This document shows positions 15,450 through 23,634 of a stretch of DNA of 64,000 nucleotides, one piece after another. The position numbers and the translations under genes were made by a program. This stretch comes from JBBTCX01 sp964494205 (lineage in GTDB: Bacteria; Planctomycetota; Phycisphaerae; UBA1845), in contig CAZBRD010000007.1 in NCBI GenBank assembly GCA_964494205.1, positions 186,001-250,000 of the forward strand. Direction: 5' to 3'. Every line of letters begins with the position of its first letter. The first letter of the stretch is position 1. The notes below the pieces were generated by a model that ran no database searches, was not told where the DNA came from, and saw only the letters and a program-made list of their open reading frames with translations.

Positions 15450-18201
15450 GCAGAACAAAGCAATGCCTAAACTAACTGTAGGGTGGGTGCTCTGCACCCA
15501 CCTGCTATTTGTCGTCTTAGGCACGATCACACCAATCGCGCAGGCCGAGGAAGCACCGGCTGTTTCAAAACCCGCTACCTGGTCCGCCGACAAACCCGAT
15601 CGAATCAAGCTTCCTTCGACGACGCCGACATCGCAACGATATCGCGACGTGCTCGCGATCGCAGCCGATGTCCATGACGCTCACAAAGATGAAACAACAG
15701 GCAGCGATGAACTTGCCAAACAGAAACAAACTCTCGACAAACCAGTTTATGTTGATTCGACGATGTCAGTCATTGGCACTTCTTCTGGATTGCCCGACCA
15801 ACTTCGTTACAACACCGACTACTTCCTCAACCGCTCCGACCGCCTCCTCGGCAGCGACGTGCTCGGTCACACGGGTCTCTGCGTCGGCGACGTCAACGGC
15901 GATGGCCGCGACGATATCTACGTTCCGCAAATGGGCGGCCTGCCGAATCTGCTGCTGGTCCAAAATGAAGATGGCACAGTAACAAATCGCGCAAAAGAAG
16001 CCGGCGTCGACCTGCTCGACATGACTCGTGCGTGCCTGCTGGTCGATCTCGACAACGACAATGATCAGGACCTCGTCCTCTCCGTCCGCAACGCCACCGT
16101 CATTTACGAAAACGACGGGAAAGGCAACTTCGGCGGCCCCGAGCACAAGCCCGTCCTCAACGCCCGCACCGGCACGCCCTCCGAGTTCTACTCCATCGCC
16201 GCAGCCGACTACGACAACAACAATTTCGTCGACCTCTACTCCGTCCGTTATGTCAAAGCGACTTACGGCGTAAGCATCCCGCTGCCCTACCACGACGCCA
16301 ACAATGGTCCGCCGAATCACTTGCTCGCCAACCTCGGTGGCTGGAAGTTCGACGACGTGACCGAAAAAAGCGGACTCAGTCAGAACAACTCCCGCTTCAG
16401 TCTCGCAGCCGCTTGGGAAGATTTCGACGAAGACGGCGATCAGGACCTCTATGTGGCCAATGATTTCGGCAAAGCCAACTTCTACATCAACAACGCCGGA
16501 AAATTCACGGATGAAGCCGCCGAGCGTGGCGTGATGAACCAGGCTGCGGGTATGGGCGTCACATGGGCAGACTACGATCTCGACGGAAAAATCGACCTCT
16601 ACGTCAGCAACATGTACAGCCCCGCCGGCATGCGTGTGATGAATCAGCCCGAGTTTCGCAAGCAGGATTCCGAAGCCGATCGCCAGCAATTCAAGAGTCA
16701 TGCGATGGGCAATGCACTGTATCGCAACATCGGCGGCGGGAAGTTTGAAAACGCGTCCAGCAAGCTTCGCGTCGGCGTCGGCGGCTGGTCGTGGGGGTCG
16801 ATGTTCGTCGACATCAACAACGACGGCTACGAAGACCTGCTCGTGCCCAACGGCAACTTGAGTGGCACGGTTAGACACGATATCGATAGCTTGTTCTGGC
16901 GAAGAGTAGCCACCGAGTCGCCGCTCGCCGCAACCGCCGCGCCGAAATACGAAGACGGCTGGGCCGCCCTGAGCCTGCTGATGAACGACGGTTACTCGTG
17001 GGCCGGCTATCAGCGAAACGTCACATACCTCAACCTCGGCAATGGCGAGTTTAGCGACATTTCGATGGTAAGTGGCTTTGGATTCATTGAGGACGCTCGC
17101 GCCTTGGCTATCACCGACTGGGACAACGACGGCGACCTTGACGCGTGGGTCAAATATCGCACCGCTCCGATGCTTCGTTTCCTCCGCAACATGACGCGCG
17201 ATTACTCCGAGACGAAATCGCAAGGGCATTTTGTCGCGATCGAAGTCGAAGGAACCAAGTGCAATCGACAGGCGATCGGCGCTCGCGTCACGGTGGAAGC
17301 GGGCGGCAAGCAACATAAGAAATCAGTCCGCGCGGGCGAAGGTTATCTCGCACAATCAAGTCATCGTCTCCACTTCGGCCTTGGCTCCCTCGACAAGATC
17401 GATCTCGTTTCAGTCGATTGGCCCGGCGGCGAGCACGAAGAGTTCAAGGGCCTGGAAATCGACCGCGCCTATCGATTGGTTCAAGGAAAGGGTCCGACCG
17501 CCGACGAACTCGCCCCTCGCGATCAATCTAAGATCAAACTATCACCCGGCGAGATTGAAGAAGCAAAGGATAATCCTGACGCCGTTCGTCGCATCGTATT
17601 GCAGGATCGTTTGCCGCTACCCCCCTTCGAACTCGAAACCCTTGACGGCCAAAAAACCAACACCGAAAGCAAACTCGGTCGACCATGTCTTTGGTTCTTC
17701 TGGTCGGCAAAAAGTCCCAAGAGTCTCGCGGCCTTGAAAACGCTTTCGCAATCAATCGGTCGCCTGCAGGAACTCAAAGCCGAAGCCATTCCCATCTGCG
17801 TCGACGACGAATCATCGATGGAAGCCGCGCGTGCAGCCGCCAAGGAAATCGACCCGAACCTGCCGATCGTCCGCGTCACCCCTCAGCTCATCGATTTCCT
17901 CGACGTCATGCAGCAGGAAACGCTTGGCCATCCCGAAGACTTGATGCTCCCCACCGCTCTCATCGTGGATCGACTCGGCCTCCTCGTCTCGATCCAGCGC
18001 GGAAAACTCGACATCGACAGCGTCTTGACCGACATGGCTCGAAAACCGGAGCAGCAACAACCGTTTGAAGGCCGCATACTTTTTCCGCCCAAGCGAAACT
18101 TCGGCTTCCTCGCACAGCAGTTTAACCAACGCGGCCAGGCGGCGATGGCCGATTACTATCGTCAACTCGCTCAACGAGCGAACGCCGGTGGCGAAAAATG
18201 A
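15442..18201 (+). CDS. Exported VCBS/ASPIC-UnbV protein with thioredoxin-like C-terminal domain
   Basis: A 919-residue exported protein with a signal peptide ending near AQAEEA. VCBS/FG-GAP calcium loops (DVNGDGRDD, DLDNDNDQD, DFDEDGDQD, DYDLDGKID, DINNDGYED, DWDNDGDLD) span about residues 145-590. An ASPIC/UnbV domain follows at about 596-665 (NRQAIGARV, DWPGGEHEEF). Residues about 720-860 resemble an AhpC/TlpA thioredoxin fold (PPFELETLDGQ, LGRPCLWFFWSAKSPKS, then PTALIVDRLG), but the active-site CxxC position reads SAKSPKS, so no disulfide redox activity is expected. The gene overlaps the upstream lipoprotein gene by 8 bases. A palindromic repeat encodes signal peptide residues 14-21. Confidence 0.87.
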   Translation: MNKQNKAMPKLTVGWVLCTHLLFVVLGTITPIAQAEEAPAVSKPATWSADKPDRIKLPSTTPTSQRYRDVLAIAADVHDAHKDETTGSDELAKQKQTLDKPVYVDSTMSVIGTSSGLPDQLRYNTDYFLNRSDRLLGSDVLGHTGLCVGDVNGDGRDDIYVPQMGGLPNLLLVQNEDGTVTNRAKEAGVDLLDMTRACLLVDLDNDNDQDLVLSVRNATVIYENDGKGNFGGPEHKPVLNARTGTPSEFYSIAAADYDNNNFVDLYSVRYVKATYGVSIPLPYHDANNGPPNHLLANLGGWKFDDVTEKSGLSQNNSRFSLAAAWEDFDEDGDQDLYVANDFGKANFYINNAGKFTDEAAERGVMNQAAGMGVTWADYDLDGKIDLYVSNMYSPAGMRVMNQPEFRKQDSEADRQQFKSHAMGNALYRNIGGGKFENASSKLRVGVGGWSWGSMFVDINNDGYEDLLVPNGNLSGTVRHDIDSLFWRRVATESPLAATAAPKYEDGWAALSLLMNDGYSWAGYQRNVTYLNLGNGEFSDISMVSGFGFIEDARALAITDWDNDGDLDAWVKYRTAPMLRFLRNMTRDYSETKSQGHFVAIEVEGTKCNRQAIGARVTVEAGGKQHKKSVRAGEGYLAQSSHRLHFGLGSLDKIDLVSVDWPGGEHEEFKGLEIDRAYRLVQGKGPTADELAPRDQSKIKLSPGEIEEAKDNPDAVRRIVLQDRLPLPPFELETLDGQKTNTESKLGRPCLWFFWSAKSPKSLAALKTLSQSIGRLQELKAEAIPICVDDESSMEAARAAAKEIDPNLPIVRVTPQLIDFLDVMQQETLGHPEDLMLPTALIVDRLGLLVSIQRGKLDIDSVLTDMARKPEQQQPFEGRILFPPKRNFGFLAQQFNQRGQAAMADYYRQLAQRANAGGEK
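15482..15502. repeat. Palindromic repeat within a signal peptide coding region
   Basis: GGTGGGTGC (15482-15490), a 3-base TCT loop and GCACCCACC (15494-15502) form a perfect 9-bp stem. It is GC-rich and resembles the hairpins found between genes in the window. Confidence 0.75.
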
Positions 18202-18223
18202 TCAAGCAACTTGACACTCAATC

Positions 18224-19360
18224 ATGAGTAAACGCGCGAAAAGCAAGAAGCCGCATCGGCCGCATTTCCAACGGCGCACTGACCCCGGCGCGCCTCCTGG
18301 TACCATCGTCCCCAACCCAGCCGATCCACGAACCGAAGTCCACGTGCTCGCCTACGACGCCGAGCATTTCGAGGAGCGACGCGTCGAGAGCCTGGCCATC
18401 ATCCCGCCCTTGCTCGAACGCTGGCCGGTGACGTGGGTCAATGTCGAAGGTCTCGGCGACGCGAGCATCATCAACGGGCTGGGGCACATGTTTCGACTTC
18501 ACGCGCTGGCCCTCGAGGACGTGGTCCACGTTCATCAACGCGCGAAGACCGAATCATACGGGGAGTATTACTTCATCGTCGCGCGGATGCCGCTGCAAAA
18601 TCAGCCCGGCGAGAGCGAGCAAATCAGCTTTTTCTTCGGCAAGAATTTCGTGCTCACCTTCCAGGAGAAAATCGGCGGCGATTGCCTGAACACCATCCGC
18701 AATCGCATTCGCGCCGGCTGGGGACGCTCGCGCGCCATGCGACCCGACTACCTCGTCTACACCTTGCTCGACGCCATCGTCGACAATTATTTCCCGCTGG
18801 TCGAATCATGCGGCGAGGCGCTCGATGAACTCGAAGACCAGATGTCCTCGAAATCCATGAACGATACGATGACCAAGGTCCACTGTGTCAAGCGGACATT
18901 GCTATCAATTCGCCGCGTGATGTGGCCACTTCGCGACGCGATCAACGCCCTCATGCGCGACCACACCGACCTCATCAGCGACGAAACCCGCATCTACCTC
19001 CGCGACGTGCACGACCACTCGATTCAAATCATCGACCTCGTCGAAAACTACCGCGACATCGCCGCAGGCATCACGGAAGTCTATCTCGCCCGCGTCGGCC
19101 AGCGCACCAGCGACGTGACGAAAGTGCTGACCGTCATCGCCACCATCTTCATGCCGCTGACGTTCATCGTCGGCATCTACGGCATGAACTTCGATACAAG
19201 AGTCTCCCCGTTGAACATGCCCGAACTGGAGTGGTATTGGGGTTATCCGGCGGTCATGATTGTGATGGCGGCGCTTGCAGTTGGAATGCTAATATACTTC
19301 TACCGCCGAGGCTGGCTCGGCAGAGACTCGTGGCAGGAAGACGAAGGATCGAAAGATTAA
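18224..19360 (+). CDS. corA: CorA family magnesium/cobalt transporter
   Basis: A 378-residue protein of the CorA metal ion transporter family (PF01544), which forms pentameric magnesium or cobalt channels in the inner membrane. The long N-terminal cytoplasmic domain ends in a helical stalk. Two C-terminal transmembrane segments follow, separated by the invariant pore motif YGMNF (Gly320-Met321-Asn322). The length and the last hydrophobic segment, followed by a basic RRGWLGR tail, are typical. It starts 22 bases after the preceding gene and could be co-transcribed with it, though the functions are unrelated. Confidence 0.95.
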   Translation: MSKRAKSKKPHRPHFQRRTDPGAPPGTIVPNPADPRTEVHVLAYDAEHFEERRVESLAIIPPLLERWPVTWVNVEGLGDASIINGLGHMFRLHALALEDVVHVHQRAKTESYGEYYFIVARMPLQNQPGESEQISFFFGKNFVLTFQEKIGGDCLNTIRNRIRAGWGRSRAMRPDYLVYTLLDAIVDNYFPLVESCGEALDELEDQMSSKSMNDTMTKVHCVKRTLLSIRRVMWPLRDAINALMRDHTDLISDETRIYLRDVHDHSIQIIDLVENYRDIAAGITEVYLARVGQRTSDVTKVLTVIATIFMPLTFIVGIYGMNFDTRVSPLNMPELEWYWGYPAVMIVMAALAVGMLIYFYRRGWLGRDSWQEDEGSKD

Positions 19361-19373
19361 GTGAGTCATGCGT

Positions 19374-19394
19374 GACAGGTTTCCAACGGTCCCA
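19374..19394. repeat. Degenerate R4 palindrome
   Basis: Reads as GACAGGTTTCC then AACGGTCCC, a decayed version of the GGACCGGTTTCCAACCGG-type unit found intact 114 bases downstream. Confidence 0.5.
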
Positions 19395-19407
19395 CATATT
19401 TAGGGCG

Positions 19408-19487
19408 TGTAACAATACCTCCCTCTCCCTCTTAGGGAGAGGGTAGGGTGAGGGTCTTCTTCGCAACCATTGTTCGATTTTGTTACA
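19408..19487. repeat. MITE-like short element (family R5), copy 2
   Basis: An 80-base element with perfect terminal inverted repeats TGTAACAA (19408-19415) and TTGTTACA (19480-19487). The interior contains CCCTCTCCCT/AGGGAGAGGG and AGGGTGAGGGTCTTC, the same order as the copy at 11524-11600. Confidence 0.75.
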
Positions 19488-19507
19488 TGATTATGGAGCT
19501 AAATGTG

Positions 19508-19528
19508 GGACCGGTTTCCAACCGGTCC
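19508..19528. repeat. Palindromic repeat (family R4)
   Basis: A perfect palindrome of the GGACCGGTT/AACCGGTCC type just upstream of the homocysteine methyltransferase start. Confidence 0.8.
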
Positions 19529-19545
19529 ATATACCTGGATCCGAT

Positions 19546-20469
19546 ATGCCGATTCGAACTCCATTCATCCAAGCCCTGCGAAGTCGCGTCCTTGTAGCCG
19601 ACGGCGCGATGGGAACGCAGTTGATCGAAGCAGGCCTGGCAGTCGGTGCGTGCGCCGATGAATGGACTTTTTCGAAACCCGACAAGGTGCGCGAAATCCA
19701 GACGAAATACGTGCAGGCCGGTGCTGATCTCTTGTTGACCAACACCTTCGGCGGATCGCCTCTCGCCCTCGCGCGACGCGGTTTGGCCGAGAAAGCCTAC
19801 GACCTCAACCTCGCAGCCGCACGCCTCGCACGCGACTGCATCGGCGCGAACGGCTACGTCCTCGGCGACATCGGCCCCTTCGGCGGATTTCTCGAACCGC
19901 TCGGCAATACGTCGCGGCAGGAGCTTGAGCGCGCCACGCGCGTGCAAGTCCAAGGCCTGCTCGACGGCGGTGTCGACGCGATCATCGTCGAGACCATCAC
20001 CGCGCTGGAAGAATTGGCCGTCGTCGCACAAGCGATCCGCAGTTGCGATGAACACGTTCCGATTATCGGCTCGCTCACGTTCGATCGACTGGCTGACGGC
20101 GGTTTCCGCACGATGACCGGCGCGAGCGTGGCCGACGCGATCCAGTTCATGTCGCAACAGAAGATCGACATCCTTGGCTGCAACTGCGGCACCGGCATTC
20201 ACGCAGCCGACTACGCCCAGCTCGTCGCGCAGTATCGCAACCACAGCAACCTGCCGATCATGGTGCAGCCAAACGCGGGACAACCGCGCCTCGAACGCGG
20301 TCGAATCGTCTACGACGAAACGGCCGAGACGATGGCAGCGACCGTACCCGCGCTGATCGCCGCCGGAGCATCCATCGTCGGCGGCTGTTGCGGCACGACT
20401 CCGGAGCACATCCGATTGTTTCGCAAGAAAGTGGACGAATTTCCTCAACGATCGGCGAGACCGCATTAG
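19546..20469 (+). CDS. Homocysteine S-methyltransferase family protein
   Basis: A 307-residue protein with the homocysteine-binding barrel of MetH domain 1/betaine-homocysteine methyltransferase (PF02574). The sequence shows VLVADGAMGTQL, LTNTFGG, DIGPFGG, GCNCGTG and the C-terminal GGCCGTTPEHI; the last two supply the zinc-binding cysteines. It would remethylate homocysteine to methionine from an unidentified donor such as betaine, S-methylmethionine or a methylated corrinoid protein; the separate cobalamin domains of MetH are absent. The ATG at 19546 was chosen because the possible extension to 19480 translates the R4 repeat. The reverse transsulfuration genes lie 2-5 kb downstream on the other strand. 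Confidence 0.9.
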   Translation: MPIRTPFIQALRSRVLVADGAMGTQLIEAGLAVGACADEWTFSKPDKVREIQTKYVQAGADLLLTNTFGGSPLALARRGLAEKAYDLNLAAARLARDCIGANGYVLGDIGPFGGFLEPLGNTSRQELERATRVQVQGLLDGGVDAIIVETITALEELAVVAQAIRSCDEHVPIIGSLTFDRLADGGFRTMTGASVADAIQFMSQQKIDILGCNCGTGIHAADYAQLVAQYRNHSNLPIMVQPNAGQPRLERGRIVYDETAETMAATVPALIAAGASIVGGCCGTTPEHIRLFRKKVDEFPQRSARPH

Positions 20470-20821
20470 CGTAATGGCGACCTATCATGTCTTGCCGCCA
20501 TTTAGCCGCCGACTTAATAACGACAACAGCGTATGCCGAATTGACAGCAGAAAAGCGATCACTTGTGTTGTTATTGAAGCGGATCGGAGTGGCACTATGC
20601 TCGCCCGAATGCGTCACGTCTATTGCGTTCGCCCAACAATCCCCATCTCGTGAGCCCCCCCTTTTGCGCGAATTAAAAAAGTTGATTGCAAAAACCGCGT
20701 TTTCAGAGAGCCAGTCGAGAAATTCACTTGCGCGGCGCAAGACCGCAAACAGAAAAACCGCTCTGCTGGAGAATTATCAAGGGTTTGATTCGAGTGTCCG
20801 AACCTTGCGCAATTGACCTCG
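20470..20821. other. Intergenic region without a supported gene
   Basis: This 352-base gap lies between the convergent homocysteine methyltransferase and cardiolipin synthase genes. It is relatively AT-rich. A 109-codon frame exists at 20487-20816 but has no recognisable family, no ribosome-binding site and odd composition. A TTGACA hexamer lies at 20541 without a matching -10. No terminator hairpin was seen. Confidence 0.5.
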
Positions 20822-22204
20822 TCACAGCCACGGCGAAAACAGTTTCACGAAGCCATCTCGCAGGCGCACCCATTTGGAGCGGGCGTCGATTTCGGCGAGT
20901 GTCACGTGTTGGCCCTCTTCGACGAGCTTGGCCAGCCACTCGGAGAACTGCTGCGCGAGCGGTTGGTCGTAGGCTTCGACGTTGAACTCGAAATTGAGGC
21001 GCAGGCTTCGCGGGTCGAGGTTGGCGGAGCCGAAGCAGACCCACTCGTCGTCGACCACCATGAGTTTGGTGTGCACGAACGGCGGCGGGCGGCGAACGAC
21101 TTTCACGCCGCGCTCGAGGACCTGCCAGAGGTAGGCGTCGGCGGCCCAGCGCATGAACTGGTGATCGGCGATCGACGGTAGTAGCAGCGTGATCTCGACG
21201 CCGCGCAGGGCGGCTAACGCCATTTCGCTGACCAGCGATTGACTCGGGACGAAATACGGCGTGACGAGGAACACGCGTTTTCGGGCGGTGCCCAATGCGG
21301 CGAGGATGACGGATTGGATGTTGTCGAGCGTTTCGTCGGGGCCGCTGCTGATGCCGCGACAGAGCGCTTTGCCGGTGCGCTGCAACGACGGGAAATACAG
21401 ATCGCCTTCCAGTATTCGCTGTGCGCAAAGCCACCAGTCTTCGGCAAACGTCTGCTGCAATTGCGTGACGATCGGACCGGTGAGCTTGAAGTGCAGATCT
21501 TCGACGCGCTTGGGGTTCGACGATTGCAGCAGGTGCAGCGCGGTGATGTTCATGCCGCCGGTGAAGCCGACTTCGCCGTCGATGACCAGAATCTTGCGGT
21601 GGTTGCGGAGGTTGAAGCGGAGTCGGCCAAAGGGAAATCGCAGTGGCGCGAACGGCACGACCTCAACACCGGCTTTGAGAAGTCGGCGACCCATGCGCGA
21701 GGAGTTGCCGAGAGCGCCGATGCCGTCGACGAGGATGTGCACTTTGACTCCGCGCGTGGCGGCGGCGGCGAGGGTGTCGGCGAATTTTCGGCCGATGTCG
21801 TCCCAGTCGAAGATGTAGCTGGCGAGCGTGATCGATTTTTTTGCATCGGCGATGGCGGCGAGCATGACGGGGTACAACTCTTCGCCGTTGTGCAGCGGTT
21901 CGATCGAATTGCCCGCGAGCAGCGGAAGCTGTGTAACGCGGTCGCTGACGCGGCGGAGCGACGCCAGGTGCCCGATGGCTTCGACTTCGTTTTCGTCGGC
22001 TGCGTGTTCGCCAACTGATGGTGCGACGGGAGCGGGTCGATCGCGCTTGGTGGCGCGCCGGACGGCCTGTCGCTGTAGGCGGTTAATGCCGAACACCCAG
22101 TACATCCATGCGCCGAAAATGGGCATGGTGAAGACGATGAAAATCCAGAGGGCGGCGGATTTGTGATCGCGCTTGTACATGGTGGCGTGCAAAGCGGCTG
22201 TCAC
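20822..22204 (-). CDS. cls: Cardiolipin synthase (phospholipase D superfamily)
   Basis: At least 460 residues. Two HKD motifs mark the PLD fold: NHRKILVIDGEVGFTGG in the first half and HTKLMVVDDEWVCFGSANLD in the second. The N-terminal membrane segment (AALWIFIVFTMPIFGAWMYWVFG) is the PLDc_N domain of bacterial cardiolipin synthases, which condense two phosphatidylglycerol molecules. The first in-frame standard start is GTG at 22204. However, the frame remains open upstream to the TAA at 22271-22273 and encodes a second hydrophobic segment (WLIFEIAWLLLAV) expected in the family. The true start may therefore be a non-standard codon such as ATT 22252 or CTG 22261, almost adjacent to the preceding gene. 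Confidence 0.9.
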   Translation of the reverse strand: MTAALHATMYKRDHKSAALWIFIVFTMPIFGAWMYWVFGINRLQRQAVRRATKRDRPAPVAPSVGEHAADENEVEAIGHLASLRRVSDRVTQLPLLAGNSIEPLHNGEELYPVMLAAIADAKKSITLASYIFDWDDIGRKFADTLAAAATRGVKVHILVDGIGALGNSSRMGRRLLKAGVEVVPFAPLRFPFGRLRFNLRNHRKILVIDGEVGFTGGMNITALHLLQSSNPKRVEDLHFKLTGPIVTQLQQTFAEDWWLCAQRILEGDLYFPSLQRTGKALCRGISSGPDETLDNIQSVILAALGTARKRVFLVTPYFVPSQSLVSEMALAALRGVEITLLLPSIADHQFMRWAADAYLWQVLERGVKVVRRPPPFVHTKLMVVDDEWVCFGSANLDPRSLRLNFEFNVEAYDQPLAQQFSEWLAKLVEEGQHVTLAEIDARSKWVRLRDGFVKLFSPWL

Positions 22205-22273
22205 CGCCAGCAGCAGCCACGCGATCTCAAAGATGAGCCATTGAGAAGTAATGGTAGGCAGCCGATCGGCTTA

Positions 22274-23515
22274 TTACGCCTTCCCGATCGCCTGATCCAC
22301 GTCGGCCATCAAATCAGCGACATCCTCAACGCCGACAGACAAGCGCACGAGGCCGTCGGTAATGCCGCGGGCTTCGCGGATTTCCTTGGGGATCGAGGCG
22401 TGGGTCATGATGGCTGGGTGGTTCACGAGCGATTCCACGCCGCCGAGTGATTCTGCCAGTGAGAAGACTTTCACGTTTTCGCAGAAGCGAAGAGCGGACA
22501 TGCGGGCTCCGGCGCCGGTTTCCGTGTTGCCCTGTGAATAGCGCGGACCGAGGCGGGCGGGCAGCTTGTCCGAATGCGATTCATCCTTAAAGATGATCGT
22601 CACGATGCCGCCGCCTGCGCTCATCTGCTTCTTGGCCAACTCGTAATCGGGGTGATCGGGCAGGAACGGATAGACCACTTTTTCCAACTTCGGGTGGCCT
22701 TGCAGGTGCTGGGCGATTTTCAACGCATTGGATGAGTGTCGCTCCATGCGCAAGGCAAGCGTTTTCAGGCCGCGCTGCTGAAGGAAGCAATCGAACGGGC
22801 CGGGCACGCCGCCCATCGCGTTTTGCAGGAAGGCAAGGCGTTCCATGAGCGCTTCGTCGCGCGTGATGACCGCCCCACCGATGACGTCCGAGTGGCCGCC
22901 GATGTATTTGGTCGTGCTGTGGACGACGTAGTCCGCGCCGAACTCGATCGGTAGTTGCAGTGCGGGAGTGGCGAATGTGTTGTCGACAGCCAGTTTCGCG
23001 CCGACGCTCTTGGCGATGCGCGAGATGGCCGCGATGTCGAGACAGCGAAGCAGCGGATTGGTCGGCGTTTCGAGCCAAATAAGTTTTGTTTTCGCATCGA
23101 CTAGATTCGCAAAGCTCGCTGGCGATGTCTGATCGTTGAACACCGGCACGAGGCCAAAGCCTTCCCAGACGCGCTTGAGCAAACGAAACGTGCCGCCGTA
23201 TACGTCGGAGTAAGCGAGCACTTTGTCGCCCGGCGAAAGCGTCGCGAAAATGCAGGAAGTAGCGGCTGAACCGGATGCAAATGAGGCGCACTTAGCGCCA
23301 CCTTCGAGGGAGGCAAGACAACGCTCCAAGCCGACGCGCGTCGGGTTCGACGAGCGCGAATACTCGTAGCCTTTATGTTTGCCGGGCGACTCCTGCGTGT
23401 ACGTGCTGGTGGTATGAATCGGCGGCACTGTCGCGCCGGTGACCGGATCGGGTTCCTGCCCTACGTGAATCGCTCGTGTCGAAAACTTCGCGTTCTTGCT
23501 TTGGTGCTCGTTCAT
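22274..23515 (-). CDS. metB: Cystathionine gamma-synthase / gamma-lyase (PLP-dependent)
   Basis: A 413-residue Cys/Met metabolism PLP enzyme (PF01053). Landmarks are YEYSRSSNPTR, FASGSAATSC, the DVYGGTFR loop, LETPTNP, VDNTFATP and the Schiff-base lysine in HSTTKYIGGHSD (Lys203), with the C-terminal SLGGVESLVNHPA substrate loop. Sequence alone does not separate gamma-synthase from gamma-lyase. Position 120 bases downstream of a cystathionine beta-synthase-like gene on the same strand favours a gamma-lyase role in reverse transsulfuration (homocysteine to cysteine). The ATG at 23515 was chosen over an upstream GTG at 23551. Confidence 0.9.
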   Translation of the reverse strand: MNEHQSKNAKFSTRAIHVGQEPDPVTGATVPPIHTTSTYTQESPGKHKGYEYSRSSNPTRVGLERCLASLEGGAKCASFASGSAATSCIFATLSPGDKVLAYSDVYGGTFRLLKRVWEGFGLVPVFNDQTSPASFANLVDAKTKLIWLETPTNPLLRCLDIAAISRIAKSVGAKLAVDNTFATPALQLPIEFGADYVVHSTTKYIGGHSDVIGGAVITRDEALMERLAFLQNAMGGVPGPFDCFLQQRGLKTLALRMERHSSNALKIAQHLQGHPKLEKVVYPFLPDHPDYELAKKQMSAGGGIVTIIFKDESHSDKLPARLGPRYSQGNTETGAGARMSALRFCENVKVFSLAESLGGVESLVNHPAIMTHASIPKEIREARGITDGLVRLSVGVEDVADLMADVDQAIGKA

Positions 23516-23634
23516 TGTTCTATCCAGATTCTTGGTGCCACTTTTTGACACCGCGTCCTATGGTCCTGATGTTACTGTAAGCGTAATGGCTGGAGTGCTC
23601 ACCCCAGCCTTCGCGGATCTACTACCGCCCGCGC

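Noticed and set aside
15766..17316. 516-codon open frame on the minus strand
   Set aside because: Lies entirely antisense to the VCBS/thioredoxin-like gene; its Val/Ala/Asp-rich translation is what the complementary strand of repeated Asp-rich calcium loops produces. No family motif or ribosome-binding site.
19483..20466. 327-codon open frame on the minus strand
   Set aside because: Exact antisense shadow of the homocysteine methyltransferase gene.
20487..20816. 109-codon open frame in the homocysteine methyltransferase-cardiolipin synthase gap
   Set aside because: No recognisable motif, no ribosome-binding site, and it fills an apparently non-coding convergent gap. It could be real but cannot be supported.
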